64,000 nucleotides of DNA. Origin: Colias croceus (Eukaryota > Arthropoda > Insecta > Lepidoptera > Pieridae). Of this stretch, positions 1 to 12,773 are shown piece after piece. A program made the position numbers and the translations under genes. The number at the start of each line of letters is the position of its first letter. Position 1 is the first letter of the stretch. The notes beneath the pieces were generated by a model. That model was not told the origin of the DNA, ran no database searches, and saw only the letters and a list, made by a program, of their open reading frames with translations. The stretch covers positions 4,600,501 through 4,664,500 of the forward strand of contig NC_059564.1 in assembly GCF_905220415.1 (NCBI RefSeq). Direction: 5' to 3'.

Positions 1-149
1 TTATTTTCTTTATACGAGTATTATGTATTTTCATATGCATTCAATTTTAAAATACAATTTATTATTTCAATACACATATGAAGCAGGAAGCTGTGGATAT
101 TCTGTGTAATTCTAATTACTGACAAAAAAATGTAGTACCAACATTGTCC

Positions 150-269
150 CGCCACTCCATAGCTCCTCTGTTCCACCCCGCCCACCTGTTACAAGCCCAA
201 CAGGTACATAAGCGGCTGAGAGACCCGCGCGACTACACTCTGGTACAGCGGCGGTAACAGCATCATCAG
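150..269 (+). promoter_or_regulatory. Possible promoter and non-coding first exon of the NPF gene
   Basis: A locally GC-richer stretch ends in CATCATCAG followed by GTGAGC at 270-275, a good splice donor. A TACATAAG element near 203-210 could serve as a weak TATA box, with a start site in the CGACTACACT region about 25-30 bp further on. The first coding exon of the neuropeptide F gene at 16292 has a splice acceptor (CATTGCAG) ending three bases before its ATG, so a non-coding upstream exon must exist, and this is the best candidate I see. The link across 16 kb is inference only; RNA-seq junction reads from 269 to 16290 would decide it. Confidence 0.3.
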
Positions 270-1313
270 GTGAGCTGTTTTTTTTTTAATTTGTCAAGGC
301 AAAGGCTTTTGTGAAAAAAAAGTTAATTGAAAGGGCGGGAAAATTTTTGTAGAAAAAAAATACGAATTTTCACGAAAGTTTTTGACGGTGAAAATATTGC
401 ATGATAAGTACTTAAAATAATGTTAAAATTCAGTTTTTTGTTAAAATAAAGCTTCAATTTTATTAGAAAAAGACTCGATAAGTATGTATAGATTTAAAAA
501 GGTTTGGAAATTCGGTAAAATTCAGTGATTATTATCTAAATGGGATAATTTAAAAAATAGGTAATTATGATTTTACTAAAAGCTCCATTAATTGATAGTA
601 AAATTTTATTACAAACAAAATTAAATATAACGGAAAAATAAAAAACCCATTTATTATTATTTAGTTTTTGAGAAAATATAGGTAGTTACTATGTAGGTAT
701 ATCAAAGACAAAGGATTCAATAGAACTTTTGAATGTATCAGTCTCACCCTAATTGTTAATTAAATAATTAGTTACCTGTTTATAAAATAGTATCTTCAAG
801 TTTGTTTATAAATTTAATACAAATATTAAAATTTCACACAACACTAAGTCTAGTGTTGTGTGTCTAGTAACCTAACCCAACATAAATTCGGAATTCTAAT
901 GTTTATCCAAAAAGTCTTGGTTCATACCTACAGGCATTTTTTTGTAATTATTGTTTGTACTTGACTTACCATATCACTTTTATACTATATGACATATCAC
1001 TTTCAGTTTACTTTACAAACTGAAAATATAAAAAAGCTTCCGTGTATCAAATAATATCAAGTTTTTTAACAATATTTTGTAATAAATTATGTTTTTTACA
1101 TACTACAGTCCTGCAAATCAGGAAGAATATATTATATATACCTATGTGAATATTTTTAAAATAATTTTAAACAAGCCTCTTTCAGGAATAATGTATCTTT
1201 CTTTCTTCCTTTTGTAGTTTTTCAGTTAATTCTGTGATTTTAAAGTGTGATTTTGATTTTTGCTCAATAATTATTTGTCTGGTTTTGCGTCTATTACCCG
1301 AAGAATTCCAGCT

Positions 1314-1455
1314 ATGAATGAATGAATGAAAAATTCTTTATTGCACATAAAAATACAGGATTACAAAATAAGAGCGATACAAGTTAAAATATGTACAGAG
1401 GGCTGTCTTATCACTGTAAGCGATTTCTGCCAGACAACCTGCAAAACCTTTATGC
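1314..1455 (-). mobile_element. LINE 3' end fragment
   Basis: On the minus strand this reads as a retroposon tail: a segment with GACAGCCCTCTGTACA, then an AATAAAGAATTTTTC polyadenylation-like end, then a short TTCA repeat (seen as ATGAATGAATGA on the plus strand). Such endings with a tetranucleotide tail are typical of 5'-truncated lepidopteran CR1/Jockey-type LINEs. No coding sequence remains. Confidence 0.6.
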
Positions 1456-1876
1456 ATTTAATTTATTCAAACTTCTAATAATCCAAATACTGTTTAAAAA
1501 AACCGCTTCCAAATCCGTTGCGTAGTTTTAAATATTTAAGCATACAAAGGGACATAGGGACAGAAAATTCGACTATGTTTTATACTATGTAGTGAAGAGC
1601 GACTTAAAACTGATAACTTTTAGGCTCAAGTTTCCACTAAATAAATACCAAAACTTAAATCAAACATTCGGGAAAATTAATAAATAAAATATGTTAAGAA
1701 AAATTCTTAGGTCAACAACTAGTTAACTACATAAACTTATTAAAACTCATACTAAGCATGTTTAAAAACTTTACAAAACTCGCGTTACCAAAAGAAATAA
1801 AAATATTTCTTACAACGTAACTTAACATTTTGTATTTTGCGATTACACTACCTACTTAGGCTATACATATAATAAA

Positions 1877-2162
1877 TCTGTAGAAGGGTCAATTCTGTAC
1901 ATTGAAAATATTGAAAAAATAAATAGCAGGGGGTGTTACTGGATCGATACCAAACCCAAATATGTGATTAAAAAAATTTTTGTCTGTCTGTCTGTATGTT
2001 CAGGCATCACGTGAAAACTAACGGTTCGATTTCGATGAAACTTGGTATAATTATACCTTATTATCCTGGGTATAAAATAGGATACTTTTTATCCCGGAAA
2101 AATACGTAGAAAAAAATAAATCTTAATATTTCCGCGCGGACGGAGTCGCGGGCGGAAGCTAG
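1877..2162 (+). mobile_element. Helitron-like non-autonomous element, family C
   Basis: Begins TCTGTAGAAGGGTCAATTC and ends GGGCGGAAGCTAG, so it has the 5' TC and 3' CTAG expected of Helitrons. It contains a short GTCT repeat and the phrase CGATTTCGATGAAACTTGG. Related copies lie at 30455-30770 and 63588-64000. Confidence 0.65.
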
Positions 2163-2336
2163 TTGTAATATATTTTAGTTCAAATAATTTTTGACTGTGA
2201 AAAGTCAAAAGCAAATGCATAAAACTTCGTTAATATTTCGTTCTGTAAAGTTGCAAAGTTTTGTCTATTTCCAACTTTGGTGATGCATTTTGTGAATTGT
2301 AGAAGTTTTCGTCTAAAAATAGTTAAATGCCATAAA

Positions 2337-2530
2337 TCTATACTAATATTATAAAGCTGAAGAGTTTGTTTGTTTGTTTCTTTGAACGCGCTAATTTCAG
2401 GAACTACTAGTCCGATTTCAAAAAAATTTCAGTATTAGATAGGTAGCCTATTTATCGAGGAAGGTTATACATCATCATGTTAAGGCCAACAGATGCTAGC
2501 AATGGGGGTAAAACCGTGGGGCACAGCTAG
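2337..2530 (+). mobile_element. Lep1-type non-autonomous Helitron, family A
   Basis: Starts TCTATACTAATATTATAAAG, contains the GAACGCGCTAAT and TTTATCGAGGAAGG motifs, and ends with a palindromic region and CACAGCTAG. The TC/CTAG ends and insertion between A and T match published descriptions of Lep1 Helitrons in Lepidoptera. This is the reference copy for family A in this window. Confidence 0.75.
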
Positions 2531-3040
2531 TAACTTATAAGGTGTCGTTGAAATCATCAGAATTTTGCTAATGACATCGGCAACATAAATTAGCAGTTGC
2601 ATCAAATAATAATAATTTTCTTATGAAAATATTTTCCGGCATTTAGCGATCTGAAGAAATTATTTGATTTGCGAACAAAAAAATTATTGCGAACAGCATT
2701 AGATGATATTATCACAGTTAAGAGTAATAAATAAAAACATGAGGGTACTTGAATATTTTTATGTTGAAGAAATATACTCATACCTACCTACTTAAACGAA
2801 TTAAATATATTATCAAAGAATTTTTAATATTAGAATCCAAAACCAACATAAGATTTAAATTAATTAACTGTAAAAGAAAAACATGTTTCTCAGTTTTTAG
2901 TTGTTCACGCTAATCTCAGGAACTAAGTAGCTACTAATTCAAATTTTTATTTGTGTTGGATAGATATTCAATCAAAAAATCAAGGAAGGCTATTTTTCAT
3001 CACCCTTTTTACTTCAAATGAATAAACAGCTATTTTAAAA

Positions 3041-3187
3041 AAGTGCGTGTGTGCCGAGCACACGTGTCAGAAGTGAAACTTCCCTTGCAAGATTCAATAC
3101 CAAATTCGTCGCCTTACTCCATGACTTGACGGTATTGCCATATACTTGAAATTTTACTCTCAACGCGCCTAAAGAAGTTTCACTTCA
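3041..3187 (-). mobile_element. Short TIR element, GAAGTGAAACTTC family (family F)
   Basis: About 145 bp bounded by inverted copies of GAAGTGAAACTTCTTTAGGC. The centre holds CCGTCACGTCATGGAGTAAG-like sequence, and one end carries a second palindrome around CGTGTGCCGAGCACACG. Other copies: 10361, 27684, 29948, 50157, 52801 and 59430. Confidence 0.6.
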
Positions 3188-3212
3188 AATGTAAAAGTAG
3201 ATTACTAGTGTA

Positions 3213-5059
3213 AGGTAACGGCACCAGTGGTGGACAAGCATCCAGTAATGGACAAAATAAATATAAAATTTAAATAATAAGACCAAAATAAACGTTATGT
3301 AATTTGGCAATACTTAAAATAAAAGTTTGGTTCATAAACTATCAAAATACGACACTTCGTCTTATTCGGTCAAAATGTTTGAAGATGGCATAACTTTGTG
3401 TTTAGTTGCTGCGACTCGTTTCTTAGAAGTCCGTTTTTACTAAGGAAATCCTTAAGGAAGTGAGGACACAATTTTGTTTTTAAGAATTTTTGTATAAATC
3501 TTAACAAAATTTGACATTACTTTTATTTATAGTAGTTAAGTGTACGAAATATTACACGATTTAGTATCATGATAGGTTAAGTTGTTTAAATAAAATTCGT
3601 CAGTGTCCATAACTGGATTTAATTCTATGGATATATCCATTTATGGACAAATGTCGAAACTAAACTTTTTTTAAAGATATTAATTACATGCGCTTTTCTA
3701 TATTGTCTTTTCTTTCTGATTAATAATATACCTATCACGACCATTTCGAACACAGGGTTCCAATATTGTACAACAATTGTCCATGACTGGATTTGCTTTG
3801 GTTCCTATAATGGACATTGATATTTTTTGTTAAAATTACACTCCCCGACAAATTGGTAATGCAATCAATGCCCTAATAATGGGGATAAAGTAACAAAAGC
3901 CGCTGAAGGATTTGAAGTGCCAAGAATAATTTTGCACAATAAACTATCAGTTAAAAGTCCTAAGGTCTGCTCAATGGGTCCAACAACATAATAGATATCT
4001 GAACATGAAGAATATATTTTAGAACAATGGGTCATTATGTGCTGTGCGACTCGTTCTCGCTTCATCCTTTATCACTGCGTAGATAAATCGCATCCATAAG
4101 CGCATTGTAACGCATCTATCATCTCTGATGAACTGTTTGGATAGCGATCCATATCAATTTAGCAGCAGACAGCGGTCTGCTGCTAAATTCCACCACCATA
4201 CAGCGCACACGCTTAAATTTAATCCACACCATCCTGACAACAGTTTAAAAGAAGCTTTTTGCCTCGTGCTACAATTTGGAATCCATATCGATGGATCGAT
4301 CAGACCAGAGCTGCTATTGGCGGTTCACTTCACGAGTGTAGCGGAATGCCAGGAAACAGAGAGATATGGTGGAACATCGTGAAGCGGGTAACATGTACCC
4401 TTCAAACCTCATGTTGACCACCCTTCACTCTGACTAGAGTGATACGACGAAGAAGAAGAGTTCCCAAAATGGATGGATGTGTGGCAGTACTTTTTTTAGT
4501 TATATTTTTCATCCCTGACTTATTGAGTAATAATAGAAAACCCATATTGTTTTTTCTTAACAGACACAACTCTTATTTACGATGCATTTGTCCAATTTTT
4601 TCCTAGAAAATGGAAATTAAGACTGTTTAAAATATTATATAAGTATGCAAAATAATTAATAAATACTATTTTTTATAAATACATCCCAGATTTATTGTAT
4701 TCCAATCATCATTTGCAACATTTTATTGATAACTATAAGTCTTCTCCAAGTGTAAATAACTGGAGAAACAACTTTAGGTACAGTCCATAAATGGGTGTTC
4801 ATAACTGGATGTTGTCCAAAACTGGGTGTCCATCATTAGATTTTAACTGTCCAACACTGGTGCAAAAACGTGGTTTTTTAATTTATTAATAACTTCATTA
4901 TTTATGCATTGTAATCTTTTTTCTAACAATGGTTATGTTAAACTAACATTGAACTAAAGGTATTCAAAAACAATATCCAATAAAATTAAAAAACCTATGA
5001 GAAATTTGCAAAAAACTTGAATTTTTTCCTTAATCTGTACAAGACTGGTGCCGTTACGT
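3213..5059 (+). mobile_element. pogo-like DNA transposon remnant with terminal inverted repeats
   Basis: The left end reads AGGTAACGGCACCAGT and the right end is its inverted complement with one mismatch (ACTGGTGCCGTTACGT). Both ends are flanked by TA (3211-3212 and 5060-5061), the target duplication of Tc1/mariner-pogo elements. Subterminal regions carry repeated short motifs of the GTCCATAACTGG/TGGACA type in both orientations (about 3227-3260, 3600-3650, 3780-3815 and 4780-4865). The interior holds a decayed transposase N-terminus (3875-4055) and a perfect hairpin at about 4157-4190 (arms AATTTAGCAGCAGAC). Confidence 0.65.
3875..4055 (+). pseudogene. Decayed pogo/CENP-B-type helix-turn-helix transposase fragment
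   Basis: One frame reads N-N-G-D-K-V-T-K-A-A-E-G-F-E-V-P-R, then L-H-N-K-L-S, S-P-K-V-C-S-M-G-P-T-T, two stop codons, and I-S-E-H-E-E-Y-I-L-E-Q-W. The order K-A-A-x-x-F-x-V-P-R...L-x-x-K-L-S, then a linker and L-x-x-x-E-E-x-x-L-x-x-W, is that of the psq-type helix-turn-helix at the N-terminus of pogo/Tigger transposases, which binds the element ends. Two adjacent stops and no downstream DDE catalytic region make it non-functional. Confidence 0.6.
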
Positions 5060-5548
5060 TAAGTACTTAATCTACTTTTACATTTTAAGTCAACATCTTT
5101 TACCAACATTCAATCAAACTAAAGTTATTTTAGACACAAAGCACTATCGAAATTAATCGAACTCTTAATGAAATTAAATAATAATATTTCACGTCGGATC
5201 TCAAATGTAAAGAGTGCTCAATAAAGCTTCAAAATACATTTATTATCAAATGACAATGAGACTCCATTTTAACGAAACTGTCAAAGAATGCTTATGATCA
5301 AATGTACTTTCTACAATGACCATTATGTGTCCAAATAATTTATTAGATTCGAATTGTATCAGTTAAGATCTTTTCTTTTGATTTATATGAGGTAAATGTG
5401 TATAAAAGGGTTTTTTGTGGTCTATTCTTTATAGATATCGGACAATACTGTAGGTTTTTTAATAGATTTGTGTCAAATTGTCTCATGTCTTGTTGGACGA
5501 ATTTTATTATCTATATCACGCTTCTATAGCTTCAGCTGTATGACTGTA

Positions 5549-5748
5549 TCTATACTAATATTATAAAGCTGAACAGTTTGTTTGTTTGTTTGAACGCGCT
5601 AATCTCGGGAACTACTGGTCCGATTTCAAAAATTCTTTCGGTGTTAGATAGCTCATTTATCGAGGAAGGTTATAGGGTATATAATATATCATCCCGCTAC
5701 GACCAACAGGAGTGGAGCCACGGGGGTGAAACCGCGCGAAGCAGCTAT
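5549..5748 (+). mobile_element. Lep1-type Helitron fragment, family A
   Basis: Starts TCTATACTAATATTATAAAG. The 3' end is degraded to GCAGCTAT instead of CTAG. Otherwise collinear with 2337-2530. Confidence 0.7.
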
Positions 5749-6614
5749 ATATGATACATTCGACTCCTTTTAATACCTACTCCAGTCTTATCAAGGATCG
5801 ATGAAAAATGAAAATACATTAATTGCATCTTATTAAAGCATGTTTTTAATTTTTTTGAACATTTAGGTATTGTATTAGTGGTATCGATTTAATTATAAAT
5901 ATCTTTTCGCAAAAGCAATTCGAAATCAAACTTTAATTCAATTGTTTTTTGTAAATAAATGTTAATCACAACTTAATAGGCTATAATTAGAATTTTCAAC
6001 AACTTTTAAAAAGACAGGAGGGTCCAAATTGATATTGAAATTTTTATTTAATTATATTGTAGACATATGATTATTAATAATATGAACAAGACATAACTAT
6101 AGAATCCAAATAAATAAAATAAATTAATAAATAAACAGGTGTTGTCTTAAATTTGACAATAATTACTTTATATTAGGATAACTTCATGTAAGTTAATGCA
6201 AATCTAACCCTCCTTCTGGCTCGTCCGGTAAATCCCCTAATTCTAATGGATTTACAATGAACATTATCTGGCAACACAGTCGTTAAAAATAATTGGTGAT
6301 TCACCAATTGGGTATAAATCAAGTTGAGACTATAAAGTTAAGTTGCTTAGGATTAACTTAATTGTAATTAAGTCGATGTATATAAGTTGGTAGGTAACTA
6401 CCTACATATAAATACTATTATCTTTTTTAAAGACGTGTTGATCGAGTTGAATGTAATGTTTATAGTTATGTTATACTTAACATTTAATTGACTATTCAGA
6501 CTTATAAAAAGTTTATATTGTATCAAAATAATAGTTTTGAGCTCGAGTTGAAAATCCGTTTAAAATGTCGTGCCGCCAAGATGATAATATAATATTTTTA
6601 TTTTATATTTCAAG

Positions 6615-6797
6615 CTAGTGGTCCGCCCCGGCTTCGCTCGTGTTATATATTTCGCAATAAAAGGTAGCCTATGTCCTTTCTCGGGTATCAAAATATCTCC
6701 ATACCAAATTTCATGCAAATTGGTTCCGTAGTTTAGGCGTGATTGAGTAACAGACAGACAGACAGAGTAACTTTCGCATTTATATTATTAGTATGGA
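6615..6797 (-). mobile_element. Helitron-like element, family D
   Basis: Minus-strand element ending GGGGCGGACCACTAG-type (plus-strand CTAGTGGTCCGCCCCGGC at the left). Contains CAGACAGACAGA and CCAAATTTCATGCAAATTGG. The closest copy is 58952-59130. Confidence 0.6.
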
Positions 6798-8204
6798 TTT
6801 GAACTGATATTTTGAATATTTAAGTACTTAAGTATAGAATTTAATTCCCACTAGTAATATTCATCTGACTGTAGCCTGACAAAAAAATTTTAATAAATAA
6901 AAAAAAATCAAGTTGTATTCCGTGTGCGTCCGTTTGTATTAATTTTAATCCAGTCCAATTAAGAATTAACAATAAACAACAATAAACAATAACTTTATTT
7001 CCAAATTATAAGATAGGTACATATAGAAATTGAAAACCCTTGCTCCCACACTAGGATTCCCTGTGTCGTGGGAACAAGTTTAACTTCGAGATAAAACAAA
7101 AATATTTAAAATGCTACAAATATCGTATTCACCCACAATAACAATTAAACTACAGAAACTTGCAAAGAAAATTATAAACTTTAAAACTACTGTCACGTTT
7201 CTCGTTATGTGTTGCCATGCGTGAAAACAATATCCGACGCGGACTGAATTCCCGCCTTTGAGTTGGCAACATTATTTAACATGCAAAATGCGAACACGAA
7301 TTTTACTAAATTCACACACCATAGATGGATTTCGTAATTAATATATTCTAATTAGGTTTATTACTGCGTTGTTTTAAAAATATGATGCTATCCTTAGATG
7401 TAATAATTAAGGTGAATTTTTAAATAGGAATCTGTGATATATATTTGCATCAAAAATGCTGAATAACTACAGTTTCTATTATTATTTTATTTTATTTTTT
7501 GAATCTTATACCTTTAAAAGCTTAAAAACTTTCTTAATAGGTATTTCTGATACTAGATAGTTACATCATACAATATTTCAACACTATTTTACTAGAATCA
7601 TAGACAATTTGAACCTTTTTTTATTTCACACCACAGAGTTTTTTAGGATTTGATATTATAGGAAAAAATCAAGTTTGTTCACGTAAACAGTCTATGTCTG
7701 CTAGCTTCTCTTAATAATGAGATATTTTTCCAGGAAAGACAATATTTGTAGACCGTACGTAATTATTAAAATGTAAGCCCTAGGGACTGTACGTTATCTG
7801 AATCCTTTACACTTTACAGTAATTAAGCAATAACATAATAAATACTAATAAATTTATATTTTGTATTGTTTAATTTCAACAAATATTTGAAGTAAGCTCG
7901 CCTACGATTTTTATTTTTAAGTAACTTTTTTTAAGGTAAACGCAGGTATTAACGACCCCTCTAAGGCGATTTCAAAATCAACCATATTTTTTAAGTATAC
8001 TGGTTCTTCTAAAGATTTATAATTTCATTTTATATGCCTAGTGTTATGTATAAAAAATGTATTTATTGAAGCAAATACATTCTAATAAAGGATTATCTTG
8101 TAAAAAATAATTTACAATGTGACTTAGTCGATTGTTGCTATTACCGACCCATAAAAACGGCTGTGAAGCTATTAACGATTTTTATGCAGCTATTCCCGAT
8201 CGTA

Positions 8205-8260
8205 TGTGAGAGGAAGCCTTTTTCCAGCAATGGAATGTATAGAAGCTAGTGATGATGATG
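8205..8260 (+). mobile_element. RTE-type LINE 3' tail
   Basis: AGGAAGCCTTTTTCCAGCAA followed by TGGAATGTATAGA and a GATGATGATG tail. This is the typical 3' end of 5'-truncated RTE-family LINEs in moths and butterflies, nested in the pogo-like element. Confidence 0.6.
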
Positions 8261-8449
8261 ATTACCGATCTTAATAAAATGAAATAAAAATGCAAATATA
8301 TTCGTATTTTTTTATTGTAGTTATATTTAATAAAACAAATGAGTACTTTTTAGTAATGAACTAAATAATTATAAACTTTTAAATTAATCAACATAATACT
8401 ATTAATGTACATATATTAAATTAAGGATTTCAAACTCTAGGATATTTCG

Positions 8450-8521
8450 TTATGCTATTTGATTGATTGCTTCGGCGAGTTGTGTTTTACTGAATACTTT
8501 TCGCCGCTTTCGTGGCTCCAT
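8450..8521 (-). pseudogene. Truncated transposase N-terminus (23 codons)
   Basis: Reads M-E-P-R-K-R-R-K-V-F-S-K-T-Q-L-A-E-A-I-N-Q-I-A then stop. A basic start followed by an F/Y-S/T-x-x-x-L-x-x-A-I motif is how pogo-family transposases begin. The helix-turn-helix and catalytic domains are missing. Confidence 0.4.
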
Positions 8522-10360
8522 ATTTCTGGAAAAAATATACCTAATTATATGTTTTATGTTAATTTAACCTAAAAAAATATAATTTTTAATAGGCACCTAT
8601 TATGTCATAAAAGTAATAAAAATATATTTGCACGCTCAATTACGAGCAGAATGTTTAAGGATCAATATTATCTGTATATACAAACATCTTTATTCTACAT
8701 TCTGCAAATAAAGCAATTTGAATTTGAATTTGTAGATGAGAAACTAAACAATCTATATTCGATCGGTAATAGCTTCCTATAGTTGCTATTGCCGACCCAC
8801 ATGGGTCGGTAATAAAGTATGTAAGTATAAACCTAAATTGTTTTACCGACCCATAAAAAAATGGTTATTTTAATTCATTTGACCATCAGACTATAAAATA
8901 GATTATAATTGATTAATGTCATACAAAATATGAACAAATGCATATTGTTTAAACAAAAAAAAAACAATGATTTACTACTGTAACTATTCGATAGGGATCC
9001 TCGAAAATATCATAATTTTGTATAAATTGACAACGCTAAAAGACACAACACTAGACAAAAAAGTTTAGTCGCTAATAGATTTTTATGAAGACTCATAGCT
9101 TAGATTTAAACTGGTCCATAAAACCACTTGTGTTAGTGTGATATAATAACATAAAAGAAAATAAAACAAAAAGTTACGTTGCTGCCATTGCCGACTTACG
9201 GGTCGTTGATACCTGCCACGACTTAAACTGGTGAAGCTAACACCGTCCCATTTTAATTTAAAGTTTTATCGTTTCAAATTACTTTTTATTAATAAAATGT
9301 TGTAAGAAATGAAAAGTTGACACTTAAATGCATTGACATTTAGTAATATAAATTAAAGTATAGATGTCATTTGTTTGTAAATGTCTTAAAAAGATACTCA
9401 CAGTACTTACCCGAAGGAACAACGGAACAGTACGACACGTCCTGCTTCCACGCTACCCCGCAGCAACTTACGCATTTTAACTCTTTTTTGCTCAGTTACT
9501 CACTCTAACGTAAAAGTATACGATGCTCAAGTAATACATTCGTGTATAACTTTGCCTACCTATAGCTAGAATAGTTCTGGAAACGTTTAAATTTCGAATT
9601 ACTTTTATAGGTCGGTAATACCTTCAGATTTTCGATGGGTCGTTGATAGCTGCGTTTACCCTATTTTTTATGTAAGTACAATATAGTTATCTACTTTTAA
9701 GTTATTACTCTGAAAATAGATGGACCGATTTTATGAAATTTTATTAATTATAATATTATGCAGATCGTACCAATAGCTAGATATTAATCATATAACGTAG
9801 GTAAGTGATACTGTCGTCCGTAGAATAACGGAGGACCTCGAGTAAGTTTCAAAAAATAAGTAATATAGAAAATCAGTCAATATATTTGAAAGTGTAAGTA
9901 ATTATAGACATTATTTAATCAGCATTCATAGTATGACCGATATCGCACACACATAATATTTACAGCCAGTTTTACTATATGTAGGTAGTTATATTAAAAA
10001 CCGCATTATACGAGTAAGTATATAAAATTTCTTGCAATTTGCAAACTGACCAAAAGTCCAATTTAAAAATAACCCACCTAACATAAATTCGAGTTCATAG
10101 TACGCAAGTCTATTTTCGGAATTATTTAATACACATATTCATATCTCAATTTTATATTTAACAATGCAAGTTTACATAAAAGAAAACACGCTGCATTGGC
10201 ATTAATCTATAACAATGAAGCAATCGGTACATTTTGATTACATACTATACAAGTACATATACTTTACAGTATGCTTATAGTGCCTACCTACGCGTTGTGA
10301 GGCGTCAAATCGGATAGGGATGGGCTGGTATTTATCGATAGTTCGATATCGATATTTTTT

Positions 10361-10513
10361 GTGAAGTGAACTTCTTTAGGCGCGTTGAGAGAAAATTTCA
10401 AGGTCGCGTCGTGGAAATGCCGTCATGTCATGGAGTAAGGAGACGATTTTATTATCTTGAATCTTGCCAAAGAAGTTCCACTTCTGACACGTGTGCTCGG
10501 CACACACGCTCTT
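10361..10513 (+). mobile_element. Short TIR element, family F
   Basis: Runs from GTGAAGTGAACTTCTTTAGG to the CACGTGTGCTCGGCACACAC palindrome. Near full length, opposite orientation to the copy at 3041. Confidence 0.6.
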
Positions 10514-11199
10514 TTTCTTGTACATTAAATTTATAGGAAAAACCCGTTGTTTATTTTAAAACAAAATCGTTCATAAAATAATGCCTGTCAGCCAACGCTT
10601 GTCTTTAGTGCCTCTTTTAAATTACAAAATTTGATGTCCATAATCGAACTTGTTAAAAGCTCAAAAATATCTGATGAGAAAAAGAAATTATTACATAAAA
10701 AACAAAAAAAATATTATTGAACTTATTACACGTCAATTTATCGTATGTACAATAATATTACCCACACATAAAGCCAACAAAATGATTTCACAGTAATTTT
10801 ATTACCTGCAGCTTTAACAAAATGTATTTGAAAGTAATTTTTTAAATTCTAAACGATACAATTGCAAAAATTGCTTGCGCTAAATTGTCGATTATCGATA
10901 AACACATCACTAGAACGGTAAACTGTTCATAACAACGACGATTTATAGGAAGGGGAGCATCCGTTTATCGGTGAAAAATAAAACATTATCTTGTATTTCC
11001 GAACGATAACATTATATAATTTAACAATTTTCTTTTTATTATTCTATGGTTTACAGGTTTATTTTTGTTTTATCTGTAGCAGATTATTACGTATGTACTT
11101 CTAACTACTTATTGAAACTCATTTTTAGAATTCTGATTGCAAATCAAATTAAGATTTCTTATTTTTTTTTTTTAATAATTATCTGTATTTATAAAAATT

Positions 11200-11336
11200 A
11201 AACCCGTTTCGCGTTGTCAAGGCATCACGTGTGAACGGCTGAACCGATTTCGATAGTTCTTTGGAAGTCCAAGGATGGTTCTTATGTAGAGAAAGCGTAA
11301 ATAAGTACCACGGGCGAAGCCGGGGCCGACCTCTAG
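11200..11336 (+). mobile_element. Helitron-like fragment, family D-related
   Basis: Contains CATCACGTGTGAACGGCTG and ends ACCACGGGCGAAGCCGGGG...CTAG. Confidence 0.5.
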
Positions 11337-11712
11337 TTAGTTATATATTACATACGAAAATTGTTATTTTAATTGTAAGTATTTCCTTAAAAAATATTAT
11401 ATACCTAGGTACTTACCTTCTTACCTGTAATTTTCTCTTTTAATTTAGGTTTTCGTTGGTCGTCAAAATAACAAACTTCTAATGATTACCCATAATTTTC
11501 GACTCCATTGAATAAACTAATTAATACTAATACATCTATATAAATATTAAGCTGCTTTTTGTTACAATTTTCGCAGTTATTATCCTAATGTACCTAAACA
11601 GAGAAAAATAAAAACGAACAAAATACAAAAAAGTCATAATTTATTCAGTCGTTCTCACTTATAAGTGGTGTTATATTAAGTTAAGTAAAGTCGTGTTTCT
11701 TTATGTTTCTAA

Positions 11713-11903
11713 CTAGCTGCTCCGCGCGGTTTCACCCCCGTGGCTCGACTCCTGATGCCCGTGATGAAATATAGCCTTATAACCTTCCTCGATAAATGGG
11801 CTATCTAACACCGAAATAATTTTTCAAATCGGACCAGTAGTTCCCGAGATTAATGCGTTCAAACAAACAAACAAACTCTTCAGCTTTATAATATTAGTAT
11901 AGA
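11713..11903 (-). mobile_element. Lep1-type Helitron, family A
   Basis: Intact ends on the minus strand: TCTATACTAATATTATAAAG start and GAGCAGCTAG end. Confidence 0.75.
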
Positions 11904-12773
11904 TTAATTTTAACCATAACCTATATCTCGACCATATTGCATTACACCAAAAACAATAAATCTAAAGTAAATAGCCATAGGCAGTAGGTACACCCACTTT
12001 ACCCCCCACATGTGATTTAGTAATAGGTACGTGTTTCGTATCGTAAATCAGGAAAAATAACACTAGTATTAACCGACGACTTTGAACGTTTAGTAGGTGT
12101 AAGTATTCACCTTTTTTGTAAGTGTGGAAATCTTGCATAGATAACGTATTCGTAATACCAACGAACGTTAATACGTTAACGAAATAATCAAAATTGTCTG
12201 GTTTTCAAGAGAAGATAATTGTTTCTTTTTATGGATTTTGAGTAAATTTTATTTGATGGTAAAATCTGCAGCACATGTCACTATCAGTATACATTAATAT
12301 CTTTAAAACAACATATCGGAATTTGATGCGGTTTTTTAACAGATAGAGTGGTTCTCATGTTTTAGTAGTAGTAAGTAGTAGTAGTAAAAAGTTAGGTTTT
12401 GGACAAAGGGAAGCCTCGGGCGGAAAGATAGGTATAGTAGGTATAGTAGCTAGTGGGTACTAAAATCTTTAAAACACAGCGGATATTGATGTTGTTTTTT
12501 GACGTGACAACGTCTTATAATTCGATAGAGCCGGCTGCACGCCCGAAAAAACATGACTCATGCGGCGTTACCTCGCTCTGAGGCGTTCCAGTGCAAGCGA
12601 GAGCGCGGAATGAGCGACAAAGAAGGACAATCGTTGTCACGTTCAACTATCGTCAATAAACCGACTTTACAGACAACCAATTTTTTTTATACAGTGAAAC
12701 TCAAGGAAGGTTCCAATACACAATTTGCTAAATGGCGGTAAGCTATTAACTACTCGACAAGAATATGCTGAAC

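Larger units (their letters stand above)
7934..9661. mobile_element. pogo-like DNA transposon remnant with subterminal CGACCCAT motifs
   Basis: Ends are AGGTAAACGCAGGTAT (left) and the inverted form ATAGCTGCGTTTACC (right), flanked by TA at 7932-7933 and 9662-9663. Several short motifs of the type TTACCGACCCATAAAA lie near both ends in both orientations, including the near-palindrome CCGACCCACATGGGTCGG at about 8793-8810. A 23-codon minus-strand N-terminus (8450-8521) resembles a pogo transposase start, and an RTE-type LINE tail is nested at 8205-8260. Confidence 0.6.
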
